From Eucalyptus grandis (Eukaryota; Streptophyta; Magnoliopsida; Myrtales; Myrtaceae): DNA of 64,000 nucleotides. The translations under genes and the position numbers were made by a program. Of this stretch, positions 27,273 to 42,123 are shown one piece after another (the first letter of the stretch is position 1; every line of letters begins with the position of its first letter). The stretch lies in assembly GCF_016545825.1 (NCBI RefSeq), contig NC_052616.1:10478001-10542000 (forward strand). Direction: 5' to 3'. Below the pieces are notes generated by a model. That model had not been told where the DNA came from. It did no database searches and saw only the letters and a program-made list of their open reading frames with translations.

Positions 27273-27733
27273 TGGAAACTGATATGCAAGCCGGAGCAAA
27301 TGATGTATACGAGGTAACCCAAAAGAACACCGATACACAAAGTATATAAGTTCATTCTTATACAAGTTATAATGTATCCATATATCTTGGTGCCAATATT
27401 TATAATTTATTGGATCATATGGTCAGCTTCTGTGGGTTATACTCGTTGGAATGATGTTTGCTCTCATCATCCAATCGCTGGCTGCTAATCTCGGAATGAC
27501 CACTGGTAATCATTCCGTTAAAGAAATTTAAGGAGGAATTTATGACTATTTTTCCTGCTCGCGAACACTCTTGCAATTTCTTGAATGTGATTATTGACTT
27601 GTCTTTTATGAATATTTCGGAATTCCAGGCAAACACCTGGCTGAGCTATGCAAGGTCGAGTGTCCACCGTTGGTGAAGTATTGTCTATGGCTTCTGGCTG
27701 AAGTGGCCGTCATAGCCGCCGATATACCCGAAG
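27273..27733 (+). pseudogene. Three-exon fragment of an NRAMP metal transporter gene
   Basis: Exons 27273-27313, 27427-27505 and 27629-27733 join in one open frame of about 75 residues: [74 protein letters not shown]. These are hallmark segments of plant NRAMP divalent-metal transporters, covering the loop after TM1, TM2 and TM3. The first two introns are GT-AG and phases match. The last donor reads GAAG|GC instead of GT. I find no DPGN exon upstream and no TM4 or MPH-bearing exon downstream, so the piece cannot encode a transporter. It sits between the two subtilase duplicates and in neither of them. It could be a captured or left-over gene fragment. Confidence 0.82.
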
Positions 27734-28067
27734 GCATCTCTCTCTCTCTCTCTCTCTCATTATCATGCCCTTCATCATATCAGGTCGTAGAACTCATGTT
27801 CGGTATCTCATATTTCCTTTTACGAACTATTCTTCAGTTGTCACAGATCTTTCGACTTTTTCATCAAATGGAGCTGCATTTACAAGCGTGATACTGCAAA
27901 ATCTTTTACCCTCCTCCTCCCCCCCCCCCTTCTCTCTCTCTCTCTCTCTCGTATTAAAGCTGTTCAGTACTGTTCTCAACAGTCCTTATTGAGCTCAAAT
28001 GCCGTAAAAGGGTTGATCCTGGAAAAATGAGGTTTGAAAGTCATTTTAGCTCAAGCTTTCTGATTGA
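27734..28067. other. Spacer with CT microsatellites
   Basis: CT dinucleotide runs at about 27738-27757 and 27932-27949, the second preceded by a C run. No coding sequence is recognised. Confidence 0.6.
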
Positions 28068-28123
28068 GAAGTCAGTGTTCAGTTTCTAACAATCTTTCTG
28101 GATCAATTATTATAGACTTAGGG

Positions 28124-28304
28124 ACCCAGCCTGTTGGTGGCGGAGATGGTGGAGTTGCACGTTGGCTACCCACAAGGCCAGAGTTCAACTCCCCACCTCG
28201 TCATTTGCGCGACTTACCTACGGCATGTAGGAGGTGGGTCCCTGTGGGTCGTCCCGGTTTAGCCGTCGGCTGCCGGACGGCACTTCCCGGGTCACAAAAA
28301 GAAA
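28124..28304 (+). mobile_element. SINE (second family) with perfect target-site duplication
   Basis: Flanked by a perfect 19-base duplication, AATTATTATAGACTTAGGG, at 28105-28123 and 28305-28323. The element contains a tRNA-like A-box region (GGCGGAGATGGTGGAGTTG) and a B box (GAGTTCAACTCC, about 28171-28182) and ends in CACAAAAAGAAA. The matching site in copy 1 (about 21514-21524, GGATCAAAGTTAGGGGGCG) has no insertion. It is not similar to the SINEs at 13281 and 38033. Confidence 0.92.
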
Positions 28305-28319
28305 AATTATTATAGACTT

Positions 28320-28975
28320 AGGGCGCGTTTGATAACCATATTCAAAATTTATATATCCGGAATAAAATTAGATTTGACACCTTATTCAAAATTTCTACTC
28401 CAAACTATTTTCTTTAAATTTTTTAATAATTTTATCATTTTTTCTTTTCTTTTCTTTCCTTCTTCTTCTTCAACCTTTGGCTGGTTGCTAACCTCGGGAT
28501 GATCGGCAATTGACTAGATGAGGGTTGGCGACCTTGCCGAAGCATCGTCGGTCCTCGGTGAGGCCACGCCTTGTCGGCCGAGCCTCATCGGCTAACCGGG
28601 CGAGGCTCGCCGGTGATGGGCAAACCTCCAATGAGCTCGCAGGACCTTGGCCTAGCTTGGTGAGCCTCCGGCGAGGTTGTCGGACCTTGTTCAACTGGTC
28701 ACTGGTGACCGGCGACAATGGGCAGAGGGCGGCAGCGGTGGCGGTGGCGGTAGTGGAAGAAGAAGAGAGAAGGAAGAAGAACTAGAACAAAAGAAGAGAA
28801 AAGAGAAAAAATGGGTTGGCTTGATTCTGGAATTGTTCTCGAGAGCAAAAATCAATCTTTTTTTACTTTCCAATTTTACTCTAAATCTATTCTCGCAAAC
28901 AAATTTATTTTCTAGAATAAAAAATTTACCAAATGAATTTTTATTCCGAATCTACTCTCGGTAATATACACCGTT
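28320..28975. mobile_element. Non-autonomous TIR-like element with GC-rich core, copy 2
   Basis: Counterpart of 21515-22262 in the duplicated segment, beginning GGGCGCGTTTGATAACC, with the GC-rich core at about 28530-28710 and the tail TCTAGAATAAAAAATTTACC. No transposase. Confidence 0.45.
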
Positions 28976-30225
28976 TTGACCACTTAAATAACTCTATCTA
29001 CTAAATGAGCAAGTTGCAAACGTTAAGGAAACTTCTTATGCTAGATCTTACCAAATTAAGACAAACATATTGAAGTTTTTGGTTTGGAGGTCTGGGCCCC
29101 CTGCAAACCCTCCGTGGATCTTCCCCCAGTGCATCATTAGGAGATTCTAGATGAATTACTCGCTCCTTGTGGCTAAACCTTGTGGTTAAGCATGATGTTT
29201 TATGTAGGTTTCTTTCTACCTGCTATCTTTTTTGGAGGAGTATGCTTCTCATATCTGTTTCTGTGAACCAAAAATAATTTTATTATGCTTTTTGGAATGT
29301 ATGTTGAAGAATATAAGCAGCTCTCATAAAAAACAGTCATGAAATCTCGATATTCCGGATCACTGTCTGAACCCTGCCAGGGGAATTGATATCTTGAAGA
29401 ACAGAGACTAATAAAGCCTCATACATATAACTCTGGATGCATGACAGTGTTTTGAAAATACAATTGATTAACCATCTCGACTGTGCATGTGAACAGTGGA
29501 ATTCCTGGCGATCATTCGGTCTGGTATTGCACGATCCGCAAAAGTTAAATTAGATGGACTCGTTTATAGGCGTGGTAGATCGATGGTGCCAATCTAGTGC
29601 AAGGGACACGTAGGAAATAGGGTTAGTTTCACCCACTTTTTTATAAGCTATTCATCTTCATATTCTTCAAGGCGACTACTGTCTGAGGAGAAACTCTTTT
29701 ACGCATCAAGGGATAATGAAAGTCTGTGGTCTGGCCTTCACTCCTCATTCTTGAAGCCAAGAAAACCCCCGTTAGCGTCACCTTTTAAGATAAGTGACCC
29801 TTAAAACTTTAGGGGACCTCTAAACTTGGAGGCCCTTGTACGACCAAACTCTGTTTTTACTGCATATTATTTCCTATATTCGTGCCCTTTATTGTTGTTT
29901 AATCAGTGGGATCTTGAACAAGAACCACCCCTTCAAATTATGGCCTTGATCACAAAGCAACATGTTCAAATCAGGAGCGAGGTCATTATCTGGTTTGACC
30001 TTACTTGGTTTCCACATCTTTTGAATTCTTGGTGTGGATTGCACTGCTTTTGTGCCTGACCTTGCAAGCTCCCCTTCAAGGATACTTAAAAGTGGGCATT
30101 GTCGTTCTCTATCGCATCGAGTTTCTATATTGGGTAGTTGCTAAAGCAGCAAGCGATCGATCTCACGATCCTGATATTCACTTCATCTCTTTGTCAAAAT
30201 CACGAAACACCGGCAACACACCACG
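28976..30225 (+). promoter_or_regulatory. Upstream region of subtilase copy 2
   Basis: Matches the upstream region of copy 1, with about 85 additional bases at 28975-29070 (CCACTTAAATAACTC...CTTACCAAATTAAGAC). No gene is recognised. Confidence 0.35.
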
Positions 30226-33713
<3,488 letters not shown>

Positions 33714-33762
33714 TAAGGCTCAAGTGGCATCATCGTTCGCGCACTGTAATCCTGACGAAGCA

Positions 33763-33768
33763 AATAAA
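33763..33768 (+). terminator. Polyadenylation signal of subtilase copy 2
   Basis: AATAAA 49 bases after the stop codon, at the position equivalent to copy 1. Confidence 0.5.
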
Positions 33769-33896
33769 AAAATCGCGTTCACTTTCGATCGACATGGCGG
33801 CCGCATCCGCGAGCTATTTCCAGGGCCGCACGTATTTTTCGATTACGACGAAATGTCAGGCCATCCATCGAGCCGACTCGAGTAATTAAAATGCAC

Positions 33897-35260
33897 GTTA
33901 CGTGAAGTTTGAAGTGGATAGCAAAGCTTAATCGATGAGTTGATAGTGCGATCGAGAGATTCGTGTTGCGCACGAGTGCAGAAGCTGGACTAAGGTCACT
34001 GCCGTTGCGAGCTTCATACTAAACCGCAAGATATGAAATTTGTTTGTTTTTACGCACAAAAACTACTGCGTACAACTATAAAAATTGAGGTCGGGCAAAA
34101 AAATTGGATTAGTATTTTGAAAAACTCTAAATTGGTGCACTCACGATAAATTTTCTTCAAACTAATTATCCTCAAATTAATATATATGTGACAAATTTAT
34201 TCTTCATTAGTTTCCGTTAAATTTTATTATTAAATTATTGAATTGAATAATACGTGGAAGTTTGTGATTTTTCGTACTAACGGAGTATAAATTTGTCACA
34301 TCAATTTAAAGGTTTTTTATGGTTAAAAAATTAGTTTGTAGTAAATTTGTTACAAATATACTAATTTTGGGCTTTCGATGATAAAAAAAATTAGTTTAAG
34401 AGAAACTTGTAATGGATGTATCAGTTTAGGGGTGCATAACAATTGCTTATTGCATTTAGAAACAATTTTTCTATTCCAAACTTGTTTCTAGAATAGAAAT
34501 CATTTGATAAACTTATTCCGTTTTTTATTTCAGAATAGATTTTTATTCCGAAATAGGTTTGTAATAGAAATCGAAGTAAAATTTTTATATTTTTCTATTT
34601 CGGAACAAAAATGAGAAATACTTTTTTTTTTTTTATCGTTCATCAATTTGTCCTTCATCTCGTTGCCACCGACCACTTTGTTCATTGGTTGCCAGCCGCC
34701 GATTGGCCCCGTTGCTGCCGGTCGTCGGCCGTCGCCCCGCCGTAGCTGCCGCCATTCGTCAACATTATCTGCCAATCCACCGCCGTCCGAAAAGAAGAAA
34801 TTTTGTGTTGTTATCAAACGAATTTCTATTTTTAGAGTATAAATTTTGTGTCGTTATTAAACGGTTATTTTGCTTAAACTCTTCTAGAAATAGAAATAGA
34901 AAAAAATATTTATGTTCCGTAAATTATTTGAAAAAACAGAGAATGGTTGTCATGTATTTCTTAGGATTTTTGTGATTTTAACCCCAAAAATAATAAAATC
35001 AAGAGTAATTATTCATTGACTATGACTTAAGTTATTGATTATAATCGACATTGTTTTATCATTAGGAAAAAAATGAATTTTCTTTAAGATTCGTGTTTCG
35101 TTTTTCCATAAATTTTCGAAATTTAAATGATGACATTTTATTTTCTCAACTTTTGGACGGAAAATAAGTGGAAATTACGTGCTTCTTTTTTGTCCGCTAG
35201 TAGTGGGCCTGGTGGCCCGTGCTAGTCACCCCACTTGGGGGAGGAGGGGCATCATTAGCT
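33897..35260. other. Spacer with degraded TIR-like element
   Basis: No gene seen. AT-rich DNA; at about 34440-34950 there are AT-rich arms with TTCTATTCC/TCTAGAATAG motifs around a GC-rich core (34660-34790, GCCGCCGATTGGCC...), the same layout as the elements at 21.5, 28.3 and 41.2 kb. A T run lies at 34623-34634. Confidence 0.45.
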
Positions 35261-35329
35261 TTAAGACTCATTCATCGGGAACAGTTGGATAGCGTTGATG
35301 AACGGTCGGGATGAACTCTTATTCGAGCA

Positions 35330-35884
<555 letters not shown>

Positions 35885-36530
35885 CGAGGCTCGGCGTTGG
35901 GTTTCTTCTATGTATTGTTGTTGCTTGTTAGTATTCTGTTGAATCAAATGCAGTAATTTTAGGAATTGCTGTCGATGGTGGTGTTGATGTGCTTCCAATG
36001 TTAGTGCTGTTGATATGCCGTTACTGCCATTCGTTCACCGCGAGTTGATTTTCTGTCTTCTTTACTCGCAAGTTGGGATCTTTTTAAGTGGGGACGGACT
36101 ACCACATTGCGCAAGCCAACCGTTTGACAAAATGCTTAAGCGAGCAGGCATTCCCACTAAGCTTGACCGAAGCTCTGTTCCTTCCCCTTCTCGTGGACAA
36201 AATTTGTTATTTACGCTGTTCAAGTGTCGGGTTCCCCCAAAAGCCTCGTGCTCGTGAATAACGTGGACGAGCTTTGCGAGGGGGCCCTGCTTCGCTACTA
36301 GGCCCGATCGCACCCGACCACGAGCAGATTCACACTTTCCTCTCTACAATTTCTGCGCAGTGGCTGGTGCGGGAGCGTGGGCCAGCGACAAGAAGCGCTA
36401 GCGCTCTGCCCACGGGGCGCGTTCTTCGGCACGCACGTGGGTCGACGGCCGGCGCGCCGCTCTCCTCCCGTCACCTTGGCGACGTCCGTTTCAGCGTGGA
36501 GGGCGTGGGCACTTGGCGTATCCGAAGGAT
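35885..36530 (+). other. H4 3' flank and spacer
   Basis: The first 150-200 bases probably form the H4 3' UTR. No further gene is recognised up to 36530; GC-rich stretches near 36360-36480 have overlapping frames on both strands without motifs. Confidence 0.4.
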
Positions 36531-36980
36531 ATAAAGAAATATCACTTCATCCAGAGAACGAGAGGAGGAATGCTGCTTCTGCGCGGATCTCAATTCCGTC
36601 GGAAAAAAGCAAAAGATATTAAAGTAATCAGAGCGGAAGGCATGCTTCTGGACTGTCGAATCTCTCGACCCACTTAAAAAGCCAAAATGAAATACAAAGT
36701 CGTTCCAAGATTTTCTTCCCTGGGTCCGTCGACGGATTTCTCGGGATGCCATTGGCGGGATTGCCTCGAGCACGAAGCACGACGTGCGCTGGATTTTCAC
36801 GAGACCCAGAAGCGACAACTCATGGTCCGCAATCAAGGACGTAACATGGGGAGTGGAGGGTAGTGAGAGGAACGAATGAGATTTCTTTCCAGAAACCCCC
36901 ATCGCATCGCCGGCCACCTGGCACGATCTGTTTGGGAAACTCTGACTCTGACAACGTGAGAGGAAAGAAGACATTATCAA
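36531..36980 (+). repeat. Orphan 3' segment of a RING-H2 repeat unit
   Basis: This stretch resembles the flank of the truncated RING copy at about 61345-61690: AACGAGAGGAGGAATGCT, CGGATCTCAATTCCGTC, GACGTGCGCTGGATTTTCACGAGACCC, AACATGGGGAGTG and CCCATCGCATCGCC all have close counterparts there. No RING coding sequence precedes it, so it is a piece of a unit separated from its gene. Confidence 0.65.
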
Positions 36981-36999
36981 GAGAACAACTAAATTTATT

Positions 37000-38690
37000 A
37001 TAATTATATCAATTCAATTATAAATTATTATTGTTATTGTTATTATTATTGAGGCTTAAACTTATTGTATTCATATCCGTTTAATTCATTTTGCTAATTT
37101 TGATTGTAATTTGCTGATATAAATATAGACCATATCCTAAGTGTCGTCGTTGGTCATTGGCCAATTTATAATAATCATTTTCCTTTCCTTTTTCCTCTAG
37201 CTGGTTATTGGATCTCAGTGATCAGCTAGAGGCAAGGGTTAGTAAGGCCACCCTCTTGGCCTTTGGTGAGGGTAAATCAATGTGAGGCCACCCTCGCCAC
37301 AAGTTAGGCAAGGCACGAAACCTTGTTGGCCCTTGCCTATGTTGGTTGCTGAGGTTCGACAATTGGCTAAAGGAAAAATAAGGGAAGGAAAAATAAAAAA
37401 TGAAAGAGAGGAAAAAAAAAAAAAGGAGAAAAAAAGAAAAGAAAAAACAAATAATTATAATATTACAAAAATTTTCCATGTCAACACTAGTGGCATTGTG
37501 TAAGATGACCATTATTTATGTTAGTGATTTTTTTAGTCAAAATTGATTGGATGGATTGAATTAGTACAAAGAAAATTATTTATGACTTAATTGGTAACAA
37601 AAAATGTTTATGATTGAATCGACACAATTGTAATGAGTTTAAGATTTTTTTAATAATTTCCACAATCTAGGAGGTAACCCTTACAATTTGGATGTGAATC
37701 TTCAATGGAAACAACTTTACATGTCTTGTGGGAATGTCCAGTTATTCGGAACATATGGATTATATTTGTCCCCCAATAGTCTTGAACAAATCCTTAATGA
37801 ATTTATTTCAAGAGTTGAAATCCAATCTAGCTAACAACGAGAGAATCGACTTCCATTATGATTGGAGTACTATTTTTGGTGTGAATATATGACTTTTTGG
37901 CAATGGTGAAACAAGTCATTTTCTAAGAAAGCTTTATTTTTCCTTTCAACCTTGTACAAGTAGTCTAGTCACATATGAAGGGAAATTAGAGCTTTGCCAT
38001 GATCAACTTGCCTAAAAGTGGATTATGTACTTTTTTTTTTGGTCAGTTCTATTCTATTCCTACTCTACACTCACTCTCATTCTCAGACTTTTGCCCTGCC
38101 TCTTGCGGGGTATAGGAGTCGAAACCCACTCCTGAAACTTACGCGTCCCCACCCTATCCCTCCCTAAGAAGGTGGGGATTTAAACCCCTCACCTTCCCCT
38201 TCCATGTTGGAAGGGTGGCTATTGGGGCGAATTCCAATGGTTGACCATGTACTTCTCTCATTACAATTGTTTGACTTCCTCCACCTCTGATGTAGATTAA
38301 ACTGAATATACATAAGAGTATCTAAAAGTAATACTTGACTTGTAGGAGTTGGAGGATGATTCCAAAACGAAGGGGATAATTGGTTTGATGGGTTTACCTC
38401 ATTTGTTGGAATATGTTTGTTTTTACAAACAGAACTATGAGCGCTATGATTAGGACTTACCATCACAAAGCAACATGATTTTCATAAATTCATTATCGAT
38501 AGACTCCAAAATTACCGCTGAATATTTTAACTAAGAGAATATAGCGGATAATACTGAATCGGCTACTTAAAGATATCAAAAGACTACTCAACTTTTATTT
38601 TTGAGTTTATAATATTTAATACTTTTCAGGAAGGTAATTAGCCTGTCGATGTGCTTTGCTAATATTGGTACAACGAACGAATTGGGTACC
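37000..38690 (+). repeat. Intercalary repeat U1, between H4 and RING-H2 copy B
   Basis: Collinear with the interrupted segment U2 (40800-43001, 46440-46640 and on into unit C). Shared landmarks include GGCCACCCTCGCCACA, AACGACTTTGCATGT-like AACAACTTTACATGTC, TTTTTGGCAATGG, TTTATTTTTCCTT-CAACCTTGTACAAGTA and ACTTGTAGGAGTTGGA. U1 carries a SINE that U2 lacks; U2 carries a TIR element and two solo LTRs that U1 lacks. No gene is recognised. An A-rich run lies at 37411-37450. Confidence 0.8.
38033..38246 (-). mobile_element. tRNA-derived SINE, copy 2
   Basis: Same family as 13281-13488, read on the minus strand: B box (complement of GGATTTAAACCC near 38175), A tail (plus-strand T run from 38033). 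The target duplication ATGTACTT is at 38025-38032 and 38247-38254. The paralogous site in U2 (about 42782, ATCATGTACTTCTCCC) is uninterrupted, which confirms the boundaries. Confidence 0.93.
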
Positions 38691-39974
38691 GCATCCTACT
38701 TGTGGTCTTTCGGAGACTTCAAAGTTACTAGGAATCCCTCTCTCTCTCTCTCACATCCAATCTCTCTCTATGAGGACAAACCAAGCCATCAGGATCAAGC
38801 ATGCCCCCACACTGACAAATTCTGCAGCCGTGCGAGGCTTGCGTTGCTAGTCGCAGCACCAAGTAACGGAGCCATCAAAATCCAAAGGAGCTCCTGCTCG
38901 CGCATCATGTGAACGCTGCAGCATTGCCGGACTGTACGGTTGCGTGATTCGCGATGACAGAATCGATCGACCCGCCATTACGGAACTGGTAAGAGCGATA
39001 AAGGCCGCCCCGGCTGAGGCCGCCCCGGCTGAGGCCCCCACGACGTGGAGGTGATTTCCTCCTCTCTTGATGGCCAACAGCGTACGTGTTTTGTCCGAAA
39101 GGGTGAATTGCAAAGAGTGGGATGGGGGGCCGCTCTAGAACACGAAGACAATCGTATGACATCTAATAATTGATTTTCAGAATTGAGATAGCAATTTACA
39201 CACCTGTTAAGATCTAAATTAAGTGGTTTGTTTTCACCAAAGTAGGATTATATTCTTTGATAGCGCGGCATTGTTGTCCCTTCTCGAGAGAGGTAGAAAT
39301 CTTCTTGAGTAATTCGTAAGGTAATACCAATCTCTAAATGATAATTCTTTTGCGTAGCTTTTCTAAGTAAGTGATCGTTTCATTTAATTTTTTTGAGTAG
39401 ATTTTCTGGGGGGTTTAGCTCATGTGAGACGGATTGAGTGGTTAGATTAAGAGTTTTATGAATTAATTTTAATACATCGCATCTTCCTTTTACAGAAAAA
39501 TGTGTGCAAATTCAATTATCTAAATGATCTTGTTAAGTTGACTACAAGAGGAAATAACACTTTTCAAATCACTTTTAAAATGACATAATTATGCATTTTA
39601 TAAATAGTAAGTTTGAAATGCCTAAGATATATATTATTATAACAATAATAATAAGGCTTAATAGATGTCCCTATAGCTAAGGCAGCTGGTGCAGAGCAAA
39701 CAACTGGATGCACCGTGTAAAAGGCACGGGTGTGCCAATTCGCAATATAAAAATTAATTTATAATAAATTTGATAAGAGTATTAATTTAGAATCTTTGTG
39801 ATGTGAAATTTGATTTGGATTATACGAGACACAAAGTATTAATTTTAAATTTTTTGTGATATTAACTTAAAAAAAATATTTTTGCCGTCAAAAGCCGGTT
39901 CAAGAAACATATAAACTACTCTTTGCACCTCTTCGTCTTTTCCACATTAGTCTCTCTGTCTCTCTCTCTCTCAT
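38691..39974 (+). other. Upstream region of RING-H2 copy B
   Basis: Homologous to 2104-3427. It contains a small internal tandem GAGGCCGCCCCGGCT doubling near 39003-39040, an AT-rich stretch with an ATA/ATTAT run near 39625-39655, and GGCTTAATAGATGTCCC. TATAAA at 39910-39915 and a CT tract (about 39952-39973) precede the ATG. Confidence 0.65.
39910..39973 (+). promoter_or_regulatory. Core promoter and CT leader of RING-H2 copy B
   Basis: GAAACATATAAACTACTC gives a consensus TATAAA at 39910-39915, where copies A and C read TATAGA. The CT-rich leader follows to the start codon at 39975. Confidence 0.55.
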
Positions 39975-40484
39975 ATGGAGTTTCGTGGAACCGCCATGGA
40001 TGTCCTGTGCCAACTCAAGCTCGCGCTCGTCACAGCCCTCGCTCATCTGGGCCTTCTCAAACCACATGATCGAGAGGAACGAGAAGAAGAAGAAGGAGAA
40101 GAAGGAGAGGAAGGAGAAGTTATCCCCGACCCCATTATCATAATGAACGGCTCATCGCCGTCGTTCGTCCAAGTCCCGGTCCAGACCCTGATGGCCATGA
40201 TCAAGAGCCGACTCCCCGTCGTCGAGTACGCGACGTTCCAAGAGAGGCGTGGCCGTGAAGGAGAGGGCGGAGGAGGATGCGCGGTGTGCCTGAGCAGCAT
40301 CGAGGGGAGGGACGAGGTCAGGGAGCTGAGCAGCTGCTCGCACGCGTTCCACAGGGAGTGCTTGGATCGATGGGTGGACTACAAGCAGGTGACTTGTCCC
40401 GTCTGTCGGTCTCTGCTCTTGCCTTCAAAATGGGAGAGAACAGTAATTCCTCGTTTTCCCGGGGATGAAGATGATGGAATTTGA
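39975..40484 (+). CDS. RING-H2 E3 ubiquitin ligase, copy B
   Basis: An intact, intronless 169-aa frame. Order: hydrophobic N-terminal stretch (about 8-28), acidic Glu/Gly tract (33-48), conserved VPVQTLMAMIKS region (67-78), and a C-terminal RING-H2 finger with Cys102, Cys105, Cys121, His123, His126, Cys129, Cys141, Cys144 and the Trp of DRWVD that usually contacts the E2 enzyme. This layout fits the small plant RHA/BRH1/XERICO-type ligases, which ubiquitinate proteins in hormone and stress responses; the substrate is unknown and the N-terminal stretch may anchor it to membranes. Start after the CT leader as in its paralogues; a second ATG lies at codon 8. Confidence 0.92.
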   Translation: MEFRGTAMDVLCQLKLALVTALAHLGLLKPHDREEREEEEGEEGEEGEVIPDPIIIMNGSSPSFVQVPVQTLMAMIKSRLPVVEYATFQERRGREGEGGGGCAVCLSSIEGRDEVRELSSCSHAFHRECLDRWVDYKQVTCPVCRSLLLPSKWERTVIPRFPGDEDDGI

Positions 40485-41170
40485 GCGCTTTTCTTTCCTT
40501 TTCTTTTCCCTGGTGTTTTCTCTGTCATACGTGGTTCCACCAAACGCGGAGTGTCATTTATCTACGCATCTGTTTTCAGCTTTACCCAAGAAAGGAACCA
40601 AGAAAAGAACGAAAAAGAAAGGGAGACACGACGATTACGAACTAGTCTCAAGAAGGTCTTAATAAACTTTGAATTAAATGGATCTCCATATAGCACGGCC
40701 TTAGAATTAGAACCGGTTAACGAGCGAGCTTGAGTCGAACAGTTCGACCTCGGCGGCGGGATTGAATCGCCCGTAGCAGTAGCACACTCGCAATTTGAGA
40801 GGAAAGACTAAAAATATTATAATTTTGTTAATTCAATCATAAATATTTTTTAATTGAGTTTTAAATTTATTGCATTTGCGTCAGTTCACTCTATCCAGCC
40901 AATTTTGATTGAAGTTCGCTCGCATATGGACACTGACCACATCCTACGTGATGCCACCGGCAATGACGTAAATAACTTTTATTATTTTATAATAACTTTT
41001 TTTTTCTAGCTGGTCATCGAACCTTAGTGATCACCCAAAGACGAGGGTTGAAAAGGCTACCCTCACTGACTCTAGTGAAGGTAGATCAACGTGAGGCCAC
41101 CCTCGCCACGGGCTGGCCTGGGCAAGGCATGACCTCACCGGCCCCCACCTTTCTTGGTTGTGAGAGAGTC
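40485..41170 (+). other. 3' flank of RING-H2 copy B and start of repeat U2
   Basis: To about 40745 the sequence follows the 3' flank of copies A and C (GGATCTCCATATAGC, GAGCGAGCTTGAGTCGAACAG). From about 40800 it aligns with U1 at 37000. No gene. Confidence 0.6.
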
Positions 41171-41898
41171 AGGCCTTGTTTGGTAACCATCCAAACAGTG
41201 CCTAATTCTGATTTTTTGTTCTCGGAAACAGTTTGGGAACATAATCGCGTTTAGTAAAATTTTTGTTCAAGTAAAATTTTGTTCCCAGAATTAGATTTGG
41301 AATAGAATCAAGAATTAAAAAAAAAAAAAAAAGTTGATTCTTGTTCCGGGAACAAATCTAAGAATCAAAATCGTATTTCTCTTCTTCTTCTTCATCTACC
41401 ACCATCCCGCGGTTGTCATCTGTCGTTGTTCCTCGTTGTTCGTCGCGGTCCGCCACCGGTCGTCGGCAACCGATCCGGCAAGCTCGCCGGAGGCAAGCCC
41501 AGCCACCGATGAGGCTCCCCCAGCCTCGTTGGTGGTCAAGCGGGCCTCGCCCAGCCCCGGCGAGGCTCGCCTAGCCATCGGCAAGGCCGGCCTGGCCACC
41601 GACGAGGCTAGACCTTGTTAGATTTGACGAGGTCGAGATCTAATGAGGTCGAGCCTCGGTGGGGTTGGGCGAGCCTTGTTGGTGGCTAGGTGGGCCTCGC
41701 CTAGCCCAGTGAGGCCGCCTTGGCCACCGCCGAGGCCGAGTCTTGCGTGGTTGGGCGAGCCCCGCCAGTCGCCGGCAAGGCTCGGGCGACGAGGGCCGGC
41801 GACCTCACTCGGCCATCGGAAGAAGAAGAACAAGAGAGACAAAGGAAAAACATAAAAAGAAAAAAGAGGAAAAAATAAAAAAAAAAATGAAAAAAAGG

Positions 41899-41930
<32 letters not shown>

Positions 41931-42123
41931 AAAAATTAAAAGAAATTGATTTGGAACAGAATTAATGAGTACGGTCCCAAACACAATTATATTCCAGAAT
42001 TAGAAATTTTGGACAGTTACCAAACGGCTTAAAATGCTTAGTAATTGTTTCCGGGAACAAAGTAAAAAAGAATCATTTCTTATCGAATGTTTCTTGGGAA
42101 CAGAATCGTTACCAAACATGCCT
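41171..42123. mobile_element. TIR-type non-autonomous element with GC-rich core
   Basis: Ends are inverted repeats: AGGCCTTGTTTGGTAACC on the left, and AGGCATGTTTGGTAACG as the complement of the right end. Sub-terminal blocks with GGAACA/TGTTCC words are also inverted. The core (41450-41820) is GC-rich with many GAGGC/GCCTC words and has no transposase; a long A run lies at 41902-41926. The aligned position in U1 (about 37345) lacks it, supporting insertion. No convincing target duplication was found. Confidence 0.75.

Noticed and set aside
36584..36591. Second CGCGGATC octamer downstream of H4
   Set aside because: No histone gene follows it, and the same place in the related flank near 61374 reads ACGGATC; probably chance.
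41334..41842. Overlapping frames on both strands with Pro/Ala/Ser-rich translation
   Set aside because: They come from the GAGGC/GCCTC core of a non-autonomous TIR element; codon content follows the repeat, not a protein.
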